Positions 15,031-21,992 of a DNA stretch of 24,836 bases are shown one piece after another. The stretch is from DAIPHL01 sp036771375 (lineage in GTDB: Bacteria > Synergistota > Synergistia > Synergistales > Synergistaceae): positions 1 to 24,836 of the forward strand of contig DAIPHL010000012.1 of the NCBI GenBank assembly GCA_036771375.1, written 5' to 3'. The stretch's first letter is position 1; the number at the start of each line of letters is the position of its first letter. The notes beneath the pieces were generated by a model, which worked only from the letters and a program-made list of their open reading frames with translations, ran no database searches and was not told the DNA's origin. A program made the position numbers and the translations under genes.

Positions 15031-16503
15031 CTATATCTTTCCCACTCCGAACAGAAAAAGGAGCGTAAAAAGCGTTGTAAAGAGTGCCATGACAGAAGCC
15101 CTTCTCTTTCGAAAGCCGGAGGCGATGGCGAAAAAATATACCATCGGGATCACTGAAACCAAAAGCAGCGGCAGGCCGAACGAAATATCCCAGGGAAAGA
15201 TCTGCAACATGTTGCCCGAGAACTGTTCCCATCGTGTAAAGGCGAATTCTGCAAAAAGGACCGGGATTTTCCCACCCGGAACGCCCAAAAGAGGCGGCAG
15301 CGACAGCAGTGACGCGAGAGGGAGCAAAACACCGAAAAAGGGGATTGCGACGAAGTTGACGATCAAACCGACGACGGGGACGTATCCGAACGTCCGCGTG
15401 GCCGAGATGGCGGTCGCAAGCCACACGAGAACGCCGCTTGCGACGATTTTCCAGTTTCTTTGTATGTCGCTTGCTCCTACCGAGGTGATGGAAAGCGCGG
15501 CGAGCATGGACATACGCCAACCCACGTCCCAGAAAATCCAGGGGTTGAAGAGCAGCATCGCCGCGCCGACCGACGAAATGGCGTTGAAGGAGTGATGAGG
15601 CCTCCCGATGAGTCTTCCCAGGATTGCGCTCTGCAACAATGCTCCGGCGCGGACCGCGCTGGGGGCGCTCCCCGCGAGAAGGATGTAAGTCCACAGGAGG
15701 ACGCTTAAGAAATATAACCGGAAGGGAACACCTCTGAGAAGGAAGAAGGCGATCGAAAAAACGATTCCCACGTGGAAACCGGACACCGCCAAAAGATGGG
15801 ACGTCCCCGCAGCCCGGTGGAGACTCACCAGCTCGGGGTCCTTTTCTCCGGTCCACGCGGCGAGAAGATACCCGGCGGTCCTTCGGGGAAGTGCTTCCCG
15901 GAGCTTCTTTCCCAGGGCGAAACGCCACGAGGACGGTCCCCGGGACCTTCTCGGCGGAACGGTTTTTTCGATGTAAGGAGCTTTGATTTCACAGAGCACC
16001 CCCTTCCCTCTCCAGTATAAAAACGCGTCGAACGTGCCTCTTCGTGAGGTCCTTTCGAGGGGTTCGGCGTGTCCCGAGAAATGAACGACATCGCCCGGCG
16101 TAAAAAACTCTCTTGCCTCTTTCGTTTTGACGAGGAATCTCGCTCGTCGGAAGTCGATCAACATCACGTTTTGTACGCCCCATTCTCTTATCGAGGTGAC
16201 GACACCCGTTCCCTCTACGAAGACGGGGAGCTTTTCCTTTCTCGCTACGGTCGTTGCGAGGTATAAAGAGCCCGCCGTCGCGAAAAAAAGAAGGAGGAAG
16301 AGTACGGGCAGGGAGGATCGATTCGGCTCGATGGTTCCGGCGAGCCCCCATCCGCCTGCTGCAAGGAGTGAGATCGATGTGGCGAGCGCCGGATGAAAGT
16401 GGAGGCTTTCCGTCAGAACGAGGGAGACGCACCAGCATATCAGCAAAAGAAAAGCGGGGGCGGTGGCAAGAGGCGAGGAGAAGTCCCGTGCATCGGTTTT
16501 CAT
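15031..16503 (-). CDS. comEC: ComEC/Rec2-type DNA-uptake channel protein, without a metallo-beta-lactamase domain
   Basis: ComEC forms the inner-membrane channel through which single-stranded DNA enters competent cells. The 490-residue product is strongly hydrophobic. Two N-terminal membrane segments at about 15-80 and a soluble OB-like DUF4131 region up to about 170 precede the Competence domain. That domain carries HLLAVSGFHVGI at about 237-248 and SAPSAVRAGALLQ at about 279-291. Full-length ComEC proteins usually have 700 to 800 residues, ending in a metallo-beta-lactamase-like domain. This one stops after the last membrane segments and has no such domain. It lies 18 bp downstream of the comEA-like gene, which supports a joint role in DNA uptake. 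Confidence 0.87.
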   Translation of the reverse strand: MKTDARDFSSPLATAPAFLLLICWCVSLVLTESLHFHPALATSISLLAAGGWGLAGTIEPNRSSLPVLFLLLFFATAGSLYLATTVARKEKLPVFVEGTGVVTSIREWGVQNVMLIDFRRARFLVKTKEAREFFTPGDVVHFSGHAEPLERTSRRGTFDAFLYWRGKGVLCEIKAPYIEKTVPPRRSRGPSSWRFALGKKLREALPRRTAGYLLAAWTGEKDPELVSLHRAAGTSHLLAVSGFHVGIVFSIAFFLLRGVPFRLYFLSVLLWTYILLAGSAPSAVRAGALLQSAILGRLIGRPHHSFNAISSVGAAMLLFNPWIFWDVGWRMSMLAALSITSVGASDIQRNWKIVASGVLVWLATAISATRTFGYVPVVGLIVNFVAIPFFGVLLPLASLLSLPPLLGVPGGKIPVLFAEFAFTRWEQFSGNMLQIFPWDISFGLPLLLVSVIPMVYFFAIASGFRKRRASVMALFTTLFTLLFLFGVGKI

Positions 16504-16521
16504 CGGAGACGAACCCGGTTA

Positions 16522-17217
16522 TCAGTCGACCGTGATGAAATCGCGAATGGCCTCGAATCTCTTTGCACCGATCCCCTTTATCTCCTGTAGCTCCTCGATC
16601 CGTTTGAATTTTTTTGACGGAGCGTTGTTTTCGCGATAGTCGATGATCAACGAGGAGAGCTTGGCCCCGATTCCGGGCAAGGATCGAAGCTCCTCCGCCG
16701 TCGCCGTGTTGATGTTGACCTTGCCGGAGCGGGGTTTTGCGTTTTTCCCCGCGTCTTTTCTCTCTCCGGGTACGCTCATCGTCGCCGGGGATCGTGATTG
16801 CGAGGGGGTGTCTTCCATCGTCTCCATTTTGCGGGGGACTTTTATATGTTCTCCGTCCTCGACTCTGGCGGCGAGGTTTATCGCCTCCGGGTCCGCCTGT
16901 GAGGAAAGCCCCCCGGCCGCCGAGATCGCGTCGTGAACCCGGCTCTCCGGTTGAATTTCGTGGACCCCAGGGTAGAGGACCGCGCCGGTCACATAGACGA
17001 TCCACTTCTCCTCCCCCGCTTCTTTTTCCCGCCTTTTTGCCCGGTTCTCTTCCGGGCGTACGAATTCAGAGGGATCGTTTTCGGAGGAAACGCCTTCGGA
17101 CCCCGGGGTGAATCGGCCGCTGAAGGCGGTGACCAGTCCAAAAGCCGTGAACAGACAGAGAAGGCCGGCGATGAAAAACCCCCACTTCGTTTTTCGATTC
17201 GTAAAGTCGACTCTCAT
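16522..17217 (-). CDS. comEA: ComEA-type DNA-binding protein (SLBB plus helix-hairpin-helix)
   Basis: ComEA is the membrane-anchored receptor that binds incoming DNA. The ATG at 17217 overlaps the miaB stop by 4 bp (ATGA), with GGAGAG upstream in the end of miaB. It gives 231 residues: a membrane anchor at about 12-33, a charged linker with EENRAKRREKEAGEEK, an SLBB domain at about 73-127 (VTGAVLYPGVHEI), a second linker, and a C-terminal HhH pair from about 165 (VNINTATAEELRSLPGIGAK). This is the domain order of Gram-positive ComEA. The frame is open far upstream over miaB, which is not part of the gene. Confidence 0.92.
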   Translation of the reverse strand: MRVDFTNRKTKWGFFIAGLLCLFTAFGLVTAFSGRFTPGSEGVSSENDPSEFVRPEENRAKRREKEAGEEKWIVYVTGAVLYPGVHEIQPESRVHDAISAAGGLSSQADPEAINLAARVEDGEHIKVPRKMETMEDTPSQSRSPATMSVPGERKDAGKNAKPRSGKVNINTATAEELRSLPGIGAKLSSLIIDYRENNAPSKKFKRIEELQEIKGIGAKRFEAIRDFITVD

Positions 17218-18623
17218 CGAAGAATCTCTCCAGTCAAGCACCAGGGACTCGCTTCTGTAATCTTCGCACGGCGAAACTCTCCCCTCATCTTCTCCGTCGC
17301 TTTCAGAAGGACGACCTTGTCGGTCGCGGTTCTGCCCTGCATGAGCTTCGCGCCCTTTTCCGCCGGCTCGTCGATCAGAACCTCTACCGTCTTGCCGATC
17401 AAGGAGCGATTGATCTCCATCGATATCCCGGTTTGAAGTTCGTTGATCTGAACCAGGCGCCGGGCGCTTTCCTTCGGGGAGACTCGATCCTCTCTTGCCG
17501 CCGCCGGCGTGCCCTCCCGAGGGGAGTACGCCGCGGAGTGGACGAGATCGAAGCGCACGAGTTCGAGCAGCGAGACCGACTGCAGAAACTCTTCGACGGT
17601 CTCGCCGGGAAATCCCACGATCAGGTCCGTCGTCAATCCCACTTCGGGCAAGGTTTTCCTGATTCGCTCGATCACGGACAAAAATTCGTCCCTCGTATAC
17701 TTTCTGTTCATCTCGCGCAAAACCTTGTCGCTTCCAGCTTGCACGGGAAGGTTGATGGAAGGGCAGATCACATCCGAATGCGTCGACATCGCTTCGAGGA
17801 TGTCGTCGGTGAAATCGATCGGATGGGACGTGGTGAAGCGAAGGCGCCTGAGTCCAGGCAGCCCGGCGACGTCCTTTAAGAGGTTCGCGAAACGGTACCC
17901 CTTCAGGTCGCGCCCATAGGTGTTGACGTTCTGTCCGAGCAGGGTGATCTCCACGATGCCGGATGCGAGGAGGGCGGAGATCTCTTGCATGATCCTGTCC
18001 GGCGCTTTTGAACCAAATCTCCCTCTGACATACGGGACGATGCAGTAAGAACAAAACTGGTCACAGCCGTGAGAGATCGTCACGAACGCTTTGTGCGGGT
18101 TCAGACGGCTTTCGGGAGCGCATGTCAGGTCGTTCAGAGTCGTCGGATCGTCGTCCAGGTGAAAAAAGACGGGCGCGTCTGTAAAAAAGGAGCGAGCGAT
18201 CGACGATGGGACCGCCCCCAGGCTTCGAGGTCCGGCGACGATCTTCACCCAGGGGAATTTCTCGACGACGATCCTCCCCGTCCTCTGTGCCATGCAGCCC
18301 AAGAGAGCGATGTATGGTTTGCGTTTTTTCATCCACTGCGACCGGAAACGTCCCAATTCGCTCAAGACCTTCTGTTCCGCTTTGTCTCGAATGCTACAGG
18401 TCATGAAGATGACGCAGTCCGCTTCTTCCGGCTCATCCGCTTCTTTCCAACCCAAGAGCGTCATGGCCCTGCGCATACGATCGCCGTCGTAGACGTTCAT
18501 CTGACAACCATATACTTTCAAGGCAAACGATGGAGGGGCTTCGTTTGCGTCAGAATCATCGATAAAAAATGGTCTTGGCACGGGCCACTCTCCCCAAGGC
18601 ATACTTGAATTAGACCTTTGCAT
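17214..18623 (-). CDS. miaB: tRNA-2-methylthio-N6-dimethylallyladenosine synthase
   Basis: MiaB is a radical-SAM methylthiotransferase that adds a methylthio group to i6A37 of tRNA, improving decoding. The 469-residue product has the UPF0004 domain with three cluster cysteines at about 40 (YGCQMN), 76 and 110. The radical-SAM motif is HGCDQFCSYCIVPYVRGR with Cys187, 191 and 194, and a TRAM domain is at the C-terminus. The ATG at 18623 gives a non-conserved leader of about 33 residues. An ATG at 18602 is an alternative and would better fit an extended -10 (TGATACTAT) lying just upstream on the minus strand. It is the first gene of the long minus-strand block. Confidence 0.94.
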   Translation of the reverse strand: MQRSNSSMPWGEWPVPRPFFIDDSDANEAPPSFALKVYGCQMNVYDGDRMRRAMTLLGWKEADEPEEADCVIFMTCSIRDKAEQKVLSELGRFRSQWMKKRKPYIALLGCMAQRTGRIVVEKFPWVKIVAGPRSLGAVPSSIARSFFTDAPVFFHLDDDPTTLNDLTCAPESRLNPHKAFVTISHGCDQFCSYCIVPYVRGRFGSKAPDRIMQEISALLASGIVEITLLGQNVNTYGRDLKGYRFANLLKDVAGLPGLRRLRFTTSHPIDFTDDILEAMSTHSDVICPSINLPVQAGSDKVLREMNRKYTRDEFLSVIERIRKTLPEVGLTTDLIVGFPGETVEEFLQSVSLLELVRFDLVHSAAYSPREGTPAAAREDRVSPKESARRLVQINELQTGISMEINRSLIGKTVEVLIDEPAEKGAKLMQGRTATDKVVLLKATEKMRGEFRRAKITEASPWCLTGEILR

Positions 18624-18633
18624 GAGATAGTAT
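18605..18633 (+). promoter_or_regulatory. Promoter of the secreted-protein gene
   Basis: TTGAAT at 18605-18610 and TAGTAT at 18628-18633 are separated by 17 bp. A transcription start near 18640 would leave a 30-nt leader with a strong ribosome-binding site. The boxes overlap the miaB start region and a minus-strand extended -10, so the two divergent promoters probably share DNA. Confidence 0.55.
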
Positions 18634-18670
18634 CATACTTGCTGTCATCGTTGTAGGGGGAGGTTTTTGT

Positions 18671-19141
18671 ATGTTGTGGAGGTCTTCATTGTATTTTATG
18701 GTCCTGCTCTTCTCTTTCTTGCCTCGTCTCTGTTTCGCCGCCTCCGTTTTGCCCGATGTCGACGGGTGGCTTTGCGGCACACTTCGCGAGACGGAGCTCG
18801 ACACGCTTTCCGGCAACCACGGTCTATGGCAGGAGAGGCTCTATAGAACCGAAGACGGGACAAGTGTGAGGGCGATCTTGATGAAAGGAGAGGGGCCGGC
18901 GATCTTTACACAGATGTCTCCCGGCACCGTGGAGACGGATGGTCTGTTTGGTTCAGGTGCCGAATACGAGGTTTTCGAGATCGACGGCAGGGTCGCCGTT
19001 TTGGAAAAACACCCGCTTTCCGGTTTTGCTTTCGTTTTCCCTCTGGAGGGAGGAGTCCTGACGCTCGAGAGTGATTCTCCGGGGCTATCCAGGGAGGTCC
19101 TTTTCAACATCGCCTCCCGGATCGTGACGCAGATGCCCTGA
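18671..19141 (+). CDS. Small secreted protein of unknown function
   Basis: I do not recognise this 156-residue protein. The first about 23 residues form a classic signal peptide: basic start, hydrophobic core LYFMVLLFSFLPRLCF, cut probably after CFA. The mature part of about 130 residues is mixed alpha/beta in look, acidic overall, with one Cys (in WLCG) early in the chain and no metal, nucleotide or catalytic motif that I can name. No lipobox is evident. The ATG has GGGGGAGG 7 nt upstream, so it is certainly placed for translation. It is transcribed alone, divergent from miaB, and ends at the bidirectional terminator shared with rubredoxin. Periplasmic or envelope location is inferred only from the signal peptide. 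Confidence 0.82.
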   Translation: MLWRSSLYFMVLLFSFLPRLCFAASVLPDVDGWLCGTLRETELDTLSGNHGLWQERLYRTEDGTSVRAILMKGEGPAIFTQMSPGTVETDGLFGSGAEYEVFEIDGRVAVLEKHPLSGFAFVFPLEGGVLTLESDSPGLSREVLFNIASRIVTQMP

Positions 19142-19313
19142 TCCGTTCGAATGCGCAAGAACACACGATGTTCGATGGATGGGAAAAAGCGCAGAGCGGC
19201 GCCCTGGGCGAAAAATTGTGGCGTCGACACTGCAGGGCAAAGACTTTGGCCCGCGTGCATGGTTCTCTCTTTGTCTGAGACATACAAAAGCATACGGATC
19301 CTTTATGGATAGC

Positions 19314-19351
19314 AAAATCAATGGCGGGGTTTCTCTCCCGCCATCGATTTT
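19314..19351. terminator. Bidirectional rho-independent terminator
   Basis: ATGGCGGG at 19321-19328 pairs with CCCGCCAT at 19337-19344 around an 8-nt loop. After one mismatch the flanking AAAATC and GATTTT extend the stem and supply T-tracts on both strands. It stops the + strand secreted-protein transcript and the minus-strand rubredoxin transcript. The 320 bp between those two genes hold no other convincing feature. Confidence 0.88.
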
Positions 19352-19462
19352 CTGACTGTGAAATAGGACCGGGAATGACTTGGCTTCAATACGGTCCCTG
19401 CGTGGTTATGAACGTCACCGAGAAAGGGTGCCTTCTTTCTTCAACAGTCCGGGTCCTCCGTT

Positions 19463-19621
19463 TTATTCGGGCTCGAACATATCTTTCCCGACACCGCAGA
19501 TCGGGCAAACCCAATCGTCGGGAATATCTTCGAAAGCGGTTCCCGGAGCGATCCCCGAATCGGGGTCACCGGCTGCCGGATCATAATTGTAGCCACACAC
19601 GGAACAGACGTACTTTTGCAT
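19463..19621 (-). CDS. Rubredoxin
   Basis: Rubredoxin is a small one-electron carrier with a single iron held by four cysteines. In anaerobes it often feeds electrons to oxygen- or peroxide-reducing enzymes. The product is 52 residues. The two metal-binding knuckles are CSVCGY at residues 6-11 and CPICGV at about 39-44, separated by the family's NYDPAAGDPDSGIAPGT and FEDIPDDWVCP. The length is exactly typical. AAGGAGGT lies 6 nt before the ATG. The gene has its own promoter and terminator and no redox partner gene beside it, so its partner cannot be read from context. Confidence 0.97.
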   Translation of the reverse strand: MQKYVCSVCGYNYDPAAGDPDSGIAPGTAFEDIPDDWVCPICGVGKDMFEPE

Positions 19622-19676
19622 GAGTCAACCTCCTTATTTTCGTGTATCCGTATTTTCGAACTCAAGGCGCGACGTC

Positions 19677-19704
19677 ATTATAAGGTGCCCGGCATTTTAT
19701 GCAA
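19677..19704 (-). promoter_or_regulatory. Promoter of the rubredoxin gene
   Basis: TTGCAT at 19704-19699 and a perfect TATAAT at 19682-19677 are 16 bp apart. They lie 56 bp before the start codon. The perfect -10 together with the excellent ribosome-binding site suggests strong expression. Confidence 0.7.
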
Positions 19705-19754
19705 GGCAAAAGATGCGTATTTTTACATAGTTTTTATGGGGAGGGATTGGACGT

Positions 19755-20297
19755 TCAACGAAGGAACTCCTTGCTTTTGACCATGTAATCGAGTCCGGAC
19801 CAGACCGTAAGCAGCATGGCGAGCCACATGACCGGCATTGCAAAGGGGATGTTGAATATCATCATGACGATCGCGATGATCTGGCTGATTGTCTTCGCCT
19901 TGCCGCCCGCCGACGCATGGATGACGACGCCTTCGACCGCCGCGACCATTCTGATCCCCGAAACGATGAATTCGCGGGACACGATGATCACCACGATCCA
20001 CGCATCGAGACGCCCAAGCTCCACCAAAGAGATCAACGCCGCCACTACGAGAATTTTATCGGCCAGCGGATCTATGAATTTGCCGAGGTTGGTTACGATC
20101 CCGTGTTTCCGGGCAATGTACCCGTCCGCCGCATCCGTGAGAGACGCCACGATGAAAACCACTCCGGCCAGGATGTCCCCTATGTTCACCCCGAAGAGAT
20201 TTCCGAACTGGCCGCGGACCGTCAGAAAGACCATGACAAGAGGCGCCAAAAATACCCGTGAGAGGCTGATCATGTTCGGCAGATTCCACGACGACAT
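19755..20297 (-). CDS. pgsA: CDP-diacylglycerol-glycerol-3-phosphate 3-phosphatidyltransferase
   Basis: PgsA makes phosphatidylglycerol phosphate, the committed step to phosphatidylglycerol and cardiolipin, in the cytoplasmic membrane. The 180-residue product has several membrane segments and starts WNLPNMISLSRVFLAPLVM. The CDP-alcohol phosphotransferase signature, Asp-x2-Asp-Gly-x2-Ala-Arg-x8-Gly-x3-Asp-x3-Asp, is complete in the stretch from DAADGYIARK to FIDPLADK, about residues 55-80. The length is normal. AGGGAGC lies about 9 nt before the ATG. Its own promoter is likely, since the upstream DNA holds only a gene remnant. Confidence 0.94.
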   Translation of the reverse strand: MSSWNLPNMISLSRVFLAPLVMVFLTVRGQFGNLFGVNIGDILAGVVFIVASLTDAADGYIARKHGIVTNLGKFIDPLADKILVVAALISLVELGRLDAWIVVIIVSREFIVSGIRMVAAVEGVVIHASAGGKAKTISQIIAIVMMIFNIPFAMPVMWLAMLLTVWSGLDYMVKSKEFLR

Positions 20298-20340
20298 CGT
20301 AAAGAGCTCCCTTCAAATTGAAGTTGATCACCGTAGAGAG

Positions 20341-20369
20341 AGTATACCCCCATCCTCTTCGTTTATCCA
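20341..20369 (-). promoter_or_regulatory. Candidate promoter of pgsA
   Basis: TGGATA at 20369-20364 and TATACT at 20346-20341 are separated by 17 bp, about 44 bp before the pgsA ATG. The -35 has four of six consensus bases and the -10 five of six. It lies between the kinase remnant and pgsA. Confidence 0.5.
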
Positions 20370-20458
20370 GTAGCGCTTTCAAAGGATAAGATGAAGCATC
20401 CCGCTGTGCATGAAAGGTGGCTTTGGGCTTGCAAGGGAAGTTTCGATTCGAGGAAGAC

Positions 20459-20473
20459 GGCGGGCGTCCCGCC
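20459..20473. terminator. Short GC-rich hairpin, possible terminator of the catabolic cassette
   Basis: GGCGGG and CCCGCC form a perfect 6-bp stem around a 3-base loop, 13 bp beyond the stop of the kinase remnant. A pyrimidine-rich tail (TTTCTCT) is present on the + strand only. For the minus-strand genes it would be an imperfect terminator. Confidence 0.3.
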
Positions 20474-20485
20474 TTTCTCTCGTTC

Positions 20486-20632
20486 TCATCGCGAGGTGGG
20501 AAACTTCATCGTGAACGTCGTATCCTTTTCGTCGCTTTTTATCTGGATAGAACCTCCGTGGGACTCCGCCGCGCTTTTTGCAATTGCCGGCCCAAGCACC
20601 AACGTCACCGGCGATTCTATCAGCGCCTCTCT
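20486..20632 (-). pseudogene. 3' remnant of a sensor histidine kinase gene
   Basis: About 48 codons, ending at TGA 20488-20486, read like the very end of a HATPase_c domain: VLGPAIAKSAAESHGG lines up with the G2 box region GLGLAIAKSIVEAHGG of typical kinases. It is followed by SIQIKSDEKDTTFTMKFP, equivalent to the usual G-SxF-xLP ending. Everything before the G2 box (sensor, DHp His, N, G1 and F boxes) is missing, because the frame runs straight into the 3' end of the deacylase gene with no start codon of its own. The invariant glycine and leucine of the G2 box are changed to Val and Pro. It is therefore a decayed fragment, not a working gene. The family call is from pattern recognition. Confidence 0.7.
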
Positions 20633-21992
20633 AGCTTTTACGGGTAAAGGGTTTAAGAGTCGGTTCTTTCTGTATCCGTCCATCCGCCAGAATTTTATTG
20701 CCTTCGATGATGACGGCCTTGAGACCGTTCGGAGGCGTAAAGGGTTCGCTGAAGGTCGCCCTGTCCCGGAAATGCTCCGGATCGAAAACGACGATATCGG
20801 CAACTCCTCCGCTCGATAGTCTGCCGACGGGTATATTCATGACATCCGCCGGTATCGACGTGGCTTTTTTCAACGCATCACCCCATCCATAACCTCTTTC
20901 ACGCAGCATTCGAAATGCCCTCGGGAATGTTCCGGCTATTCTGGGGTGCGCCCCCCCACCGGTAAAAAGGGCATCGGAGGCGATGATACAACGCGGATGG
21001 GCGATGCAGTCTCGAATCTCCACCTCATCCATGACATGCGCCACGATCAAATCCATCGGTTCTTCCTTCCGCATGATCGCCAGGGTTTCAAACGTCAACC
21101 GATCGCCCTTGAAACGTCCGGATACCGCCTCCAGATGTTCCGGGCCCTTTCCGTTCCAACGTTCTACGAAGCCATCGTCATAAACGGCGGAGCCTGCTTT
21201 CGCGCAAAACGCGTCATACGGATAGCAATCGAACAAAACGTCTATGCCGTCGTTTCTTGCGGCTTCGATCAGCTCCACGCACGTCATGGTTCGACCCATG
21301 GTCATACTGCCAAGATGTGAAACCTGAAGCCTTACGCCATGTTTTCTGGCCAGAGACAGGACCTCTTGTACCGCGTCGACGCACCTGCGATCGTCGTATC
21401 GAATATGGACGGACATCGACGCGCCGGGGTATTCGGATAGAATGGAAGCCAATGCGTCCAACTCGGAGGCGGATGTGCCGGGAGCGTATTCCAACCCCAG
21501 TGAAAGGCCCATTGCTCCCCGGTCCATCGAGTCTCTGAATATCGCCTTCATTCGATCGATTTCCCAGGTCGTAGCGGGCGTATACCTGTCGTTCCTCCCC
21601 ACTGCCTCCCTCAATTTGCAGTTGCCCACCATATAAGAGAGATGCAGCCACGTCCTGGGGCGTGACCTCACGCAGGTTTCAAAATCCGGTCCCATTCCGC
21701 AGTGTCCGGCGATCGCCGTGGTGACGCCCTGGCGTATGAGAGCGTTCTGGACCGTATCGGGATCTGCGAAAAACTCGTCGTGCATGTGTATGTCGACGAA
21801 ACCCGGCGCAACATACAAACCCTTTGCGTCGACAACTTCCTTCGCCGATACGTTTTTTCCGTCACATTCTTCGGGAGAGAGGAATGCCGCAATTCTGCCT
21901 TTCGAAACGGCTAGGGCGACATTCCTCGGTTCGAAATCTCCGTCGGCTCCGAACACCAGGCCTCCCGATATCAGAAGATCGAACTCTCTCAT
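20631..21992 (-). CDS. N-acyl-D-amino-acid deacylase (D-aminoacylase family amidohydrolase)
   Basis: Enzymes of this family hydrolyse N-acyl-D-amino acids (or related acylated amino acids or peptides) to the free amino acid and carboxylate. The 453-residue product has an N-terminal beta-sandwich strand (LLISGGLVFG) and the metal-binding VDIHMHDE with its HxH. The bridging Cys is in AGHCGMGP, and later ligands are in VSHLGSM, VAHVMDE and IIASDALFTG, where Asp is the catalytic base. The C-terminal GRLSSGGVADIVVFDP closes the sandwich. The ATG directly follows the transporter stop (TAAATG) with no ribosome-binding site, so translation is probably coupled. Exact substrate and chirality cannot be told from sequence alone; dihydropyrimidinase-like activity is less likely. 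Confidence 0.85.
   Translation of the reverse strand: MREFDLLISGGLVFGADGDFEPRNVALAVSKGRIAAFLSPEECDGKNVSAKEVVDAKGLYVAPGFVDIHMHDEFFADPDTVQNALIRQGVTTAIAGHCGMGPDFETCVRSRPRTWLHLSYMVGNCKLREAVGRNDRYTPATTWEIDRMKAIFRDSMDRGAMGLSLGLEYAPGTSASELDALASILSEYPGASMSVHIRYDDRRCVDAVQEVLSLARKHGVRLQVSHLGSMTMGRTMTCVELIEAARNDGIDVLFDCYPYDAFCAKAGSAVYDDGFVERWNGKGPEHLEAVSGRFKGDRLTFETLAIMRKEEPMDLIVAHVMDEVEIRDCIAHPRCIIASDALFTGGGAHPRIAGTFPRAFRMLRERGYGWGDALKKATSIPADVMNIPVGRLSSGGVADIVVFDPEHFRDRATFSEPFTPPNGLKAVIIEGNKILADGRIQKEPTLKPFTRKS

Noticed and set aside
14252..15595. 447-codon + strand frame opposite coaX and comEC
   Set aside because: It is antisense to two well-conserved genes and its translation resembles no protein; GC-rich shadow frame.
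17218..18054. Long Arg-rich extension upstream of the comEA-like gene
   Set aside because: It is the off-frame shadow of miaB, and the ATGA overlap with a ribosome-binding site marks the real start.
19151..19312. 53-codon + strand frame after the secreted-protein gene
   Set aside because: No ribosome-binding site before either ATG, third-position base use is not gene-like, and it runs up to the terminator; treated as noncoding.
20391..20819. + strand 142-codon frame across the kinase remnant and deacylase end
   Set aside because: Antisense to recognisable coding sequence, no ribosome-binding site, no motif.
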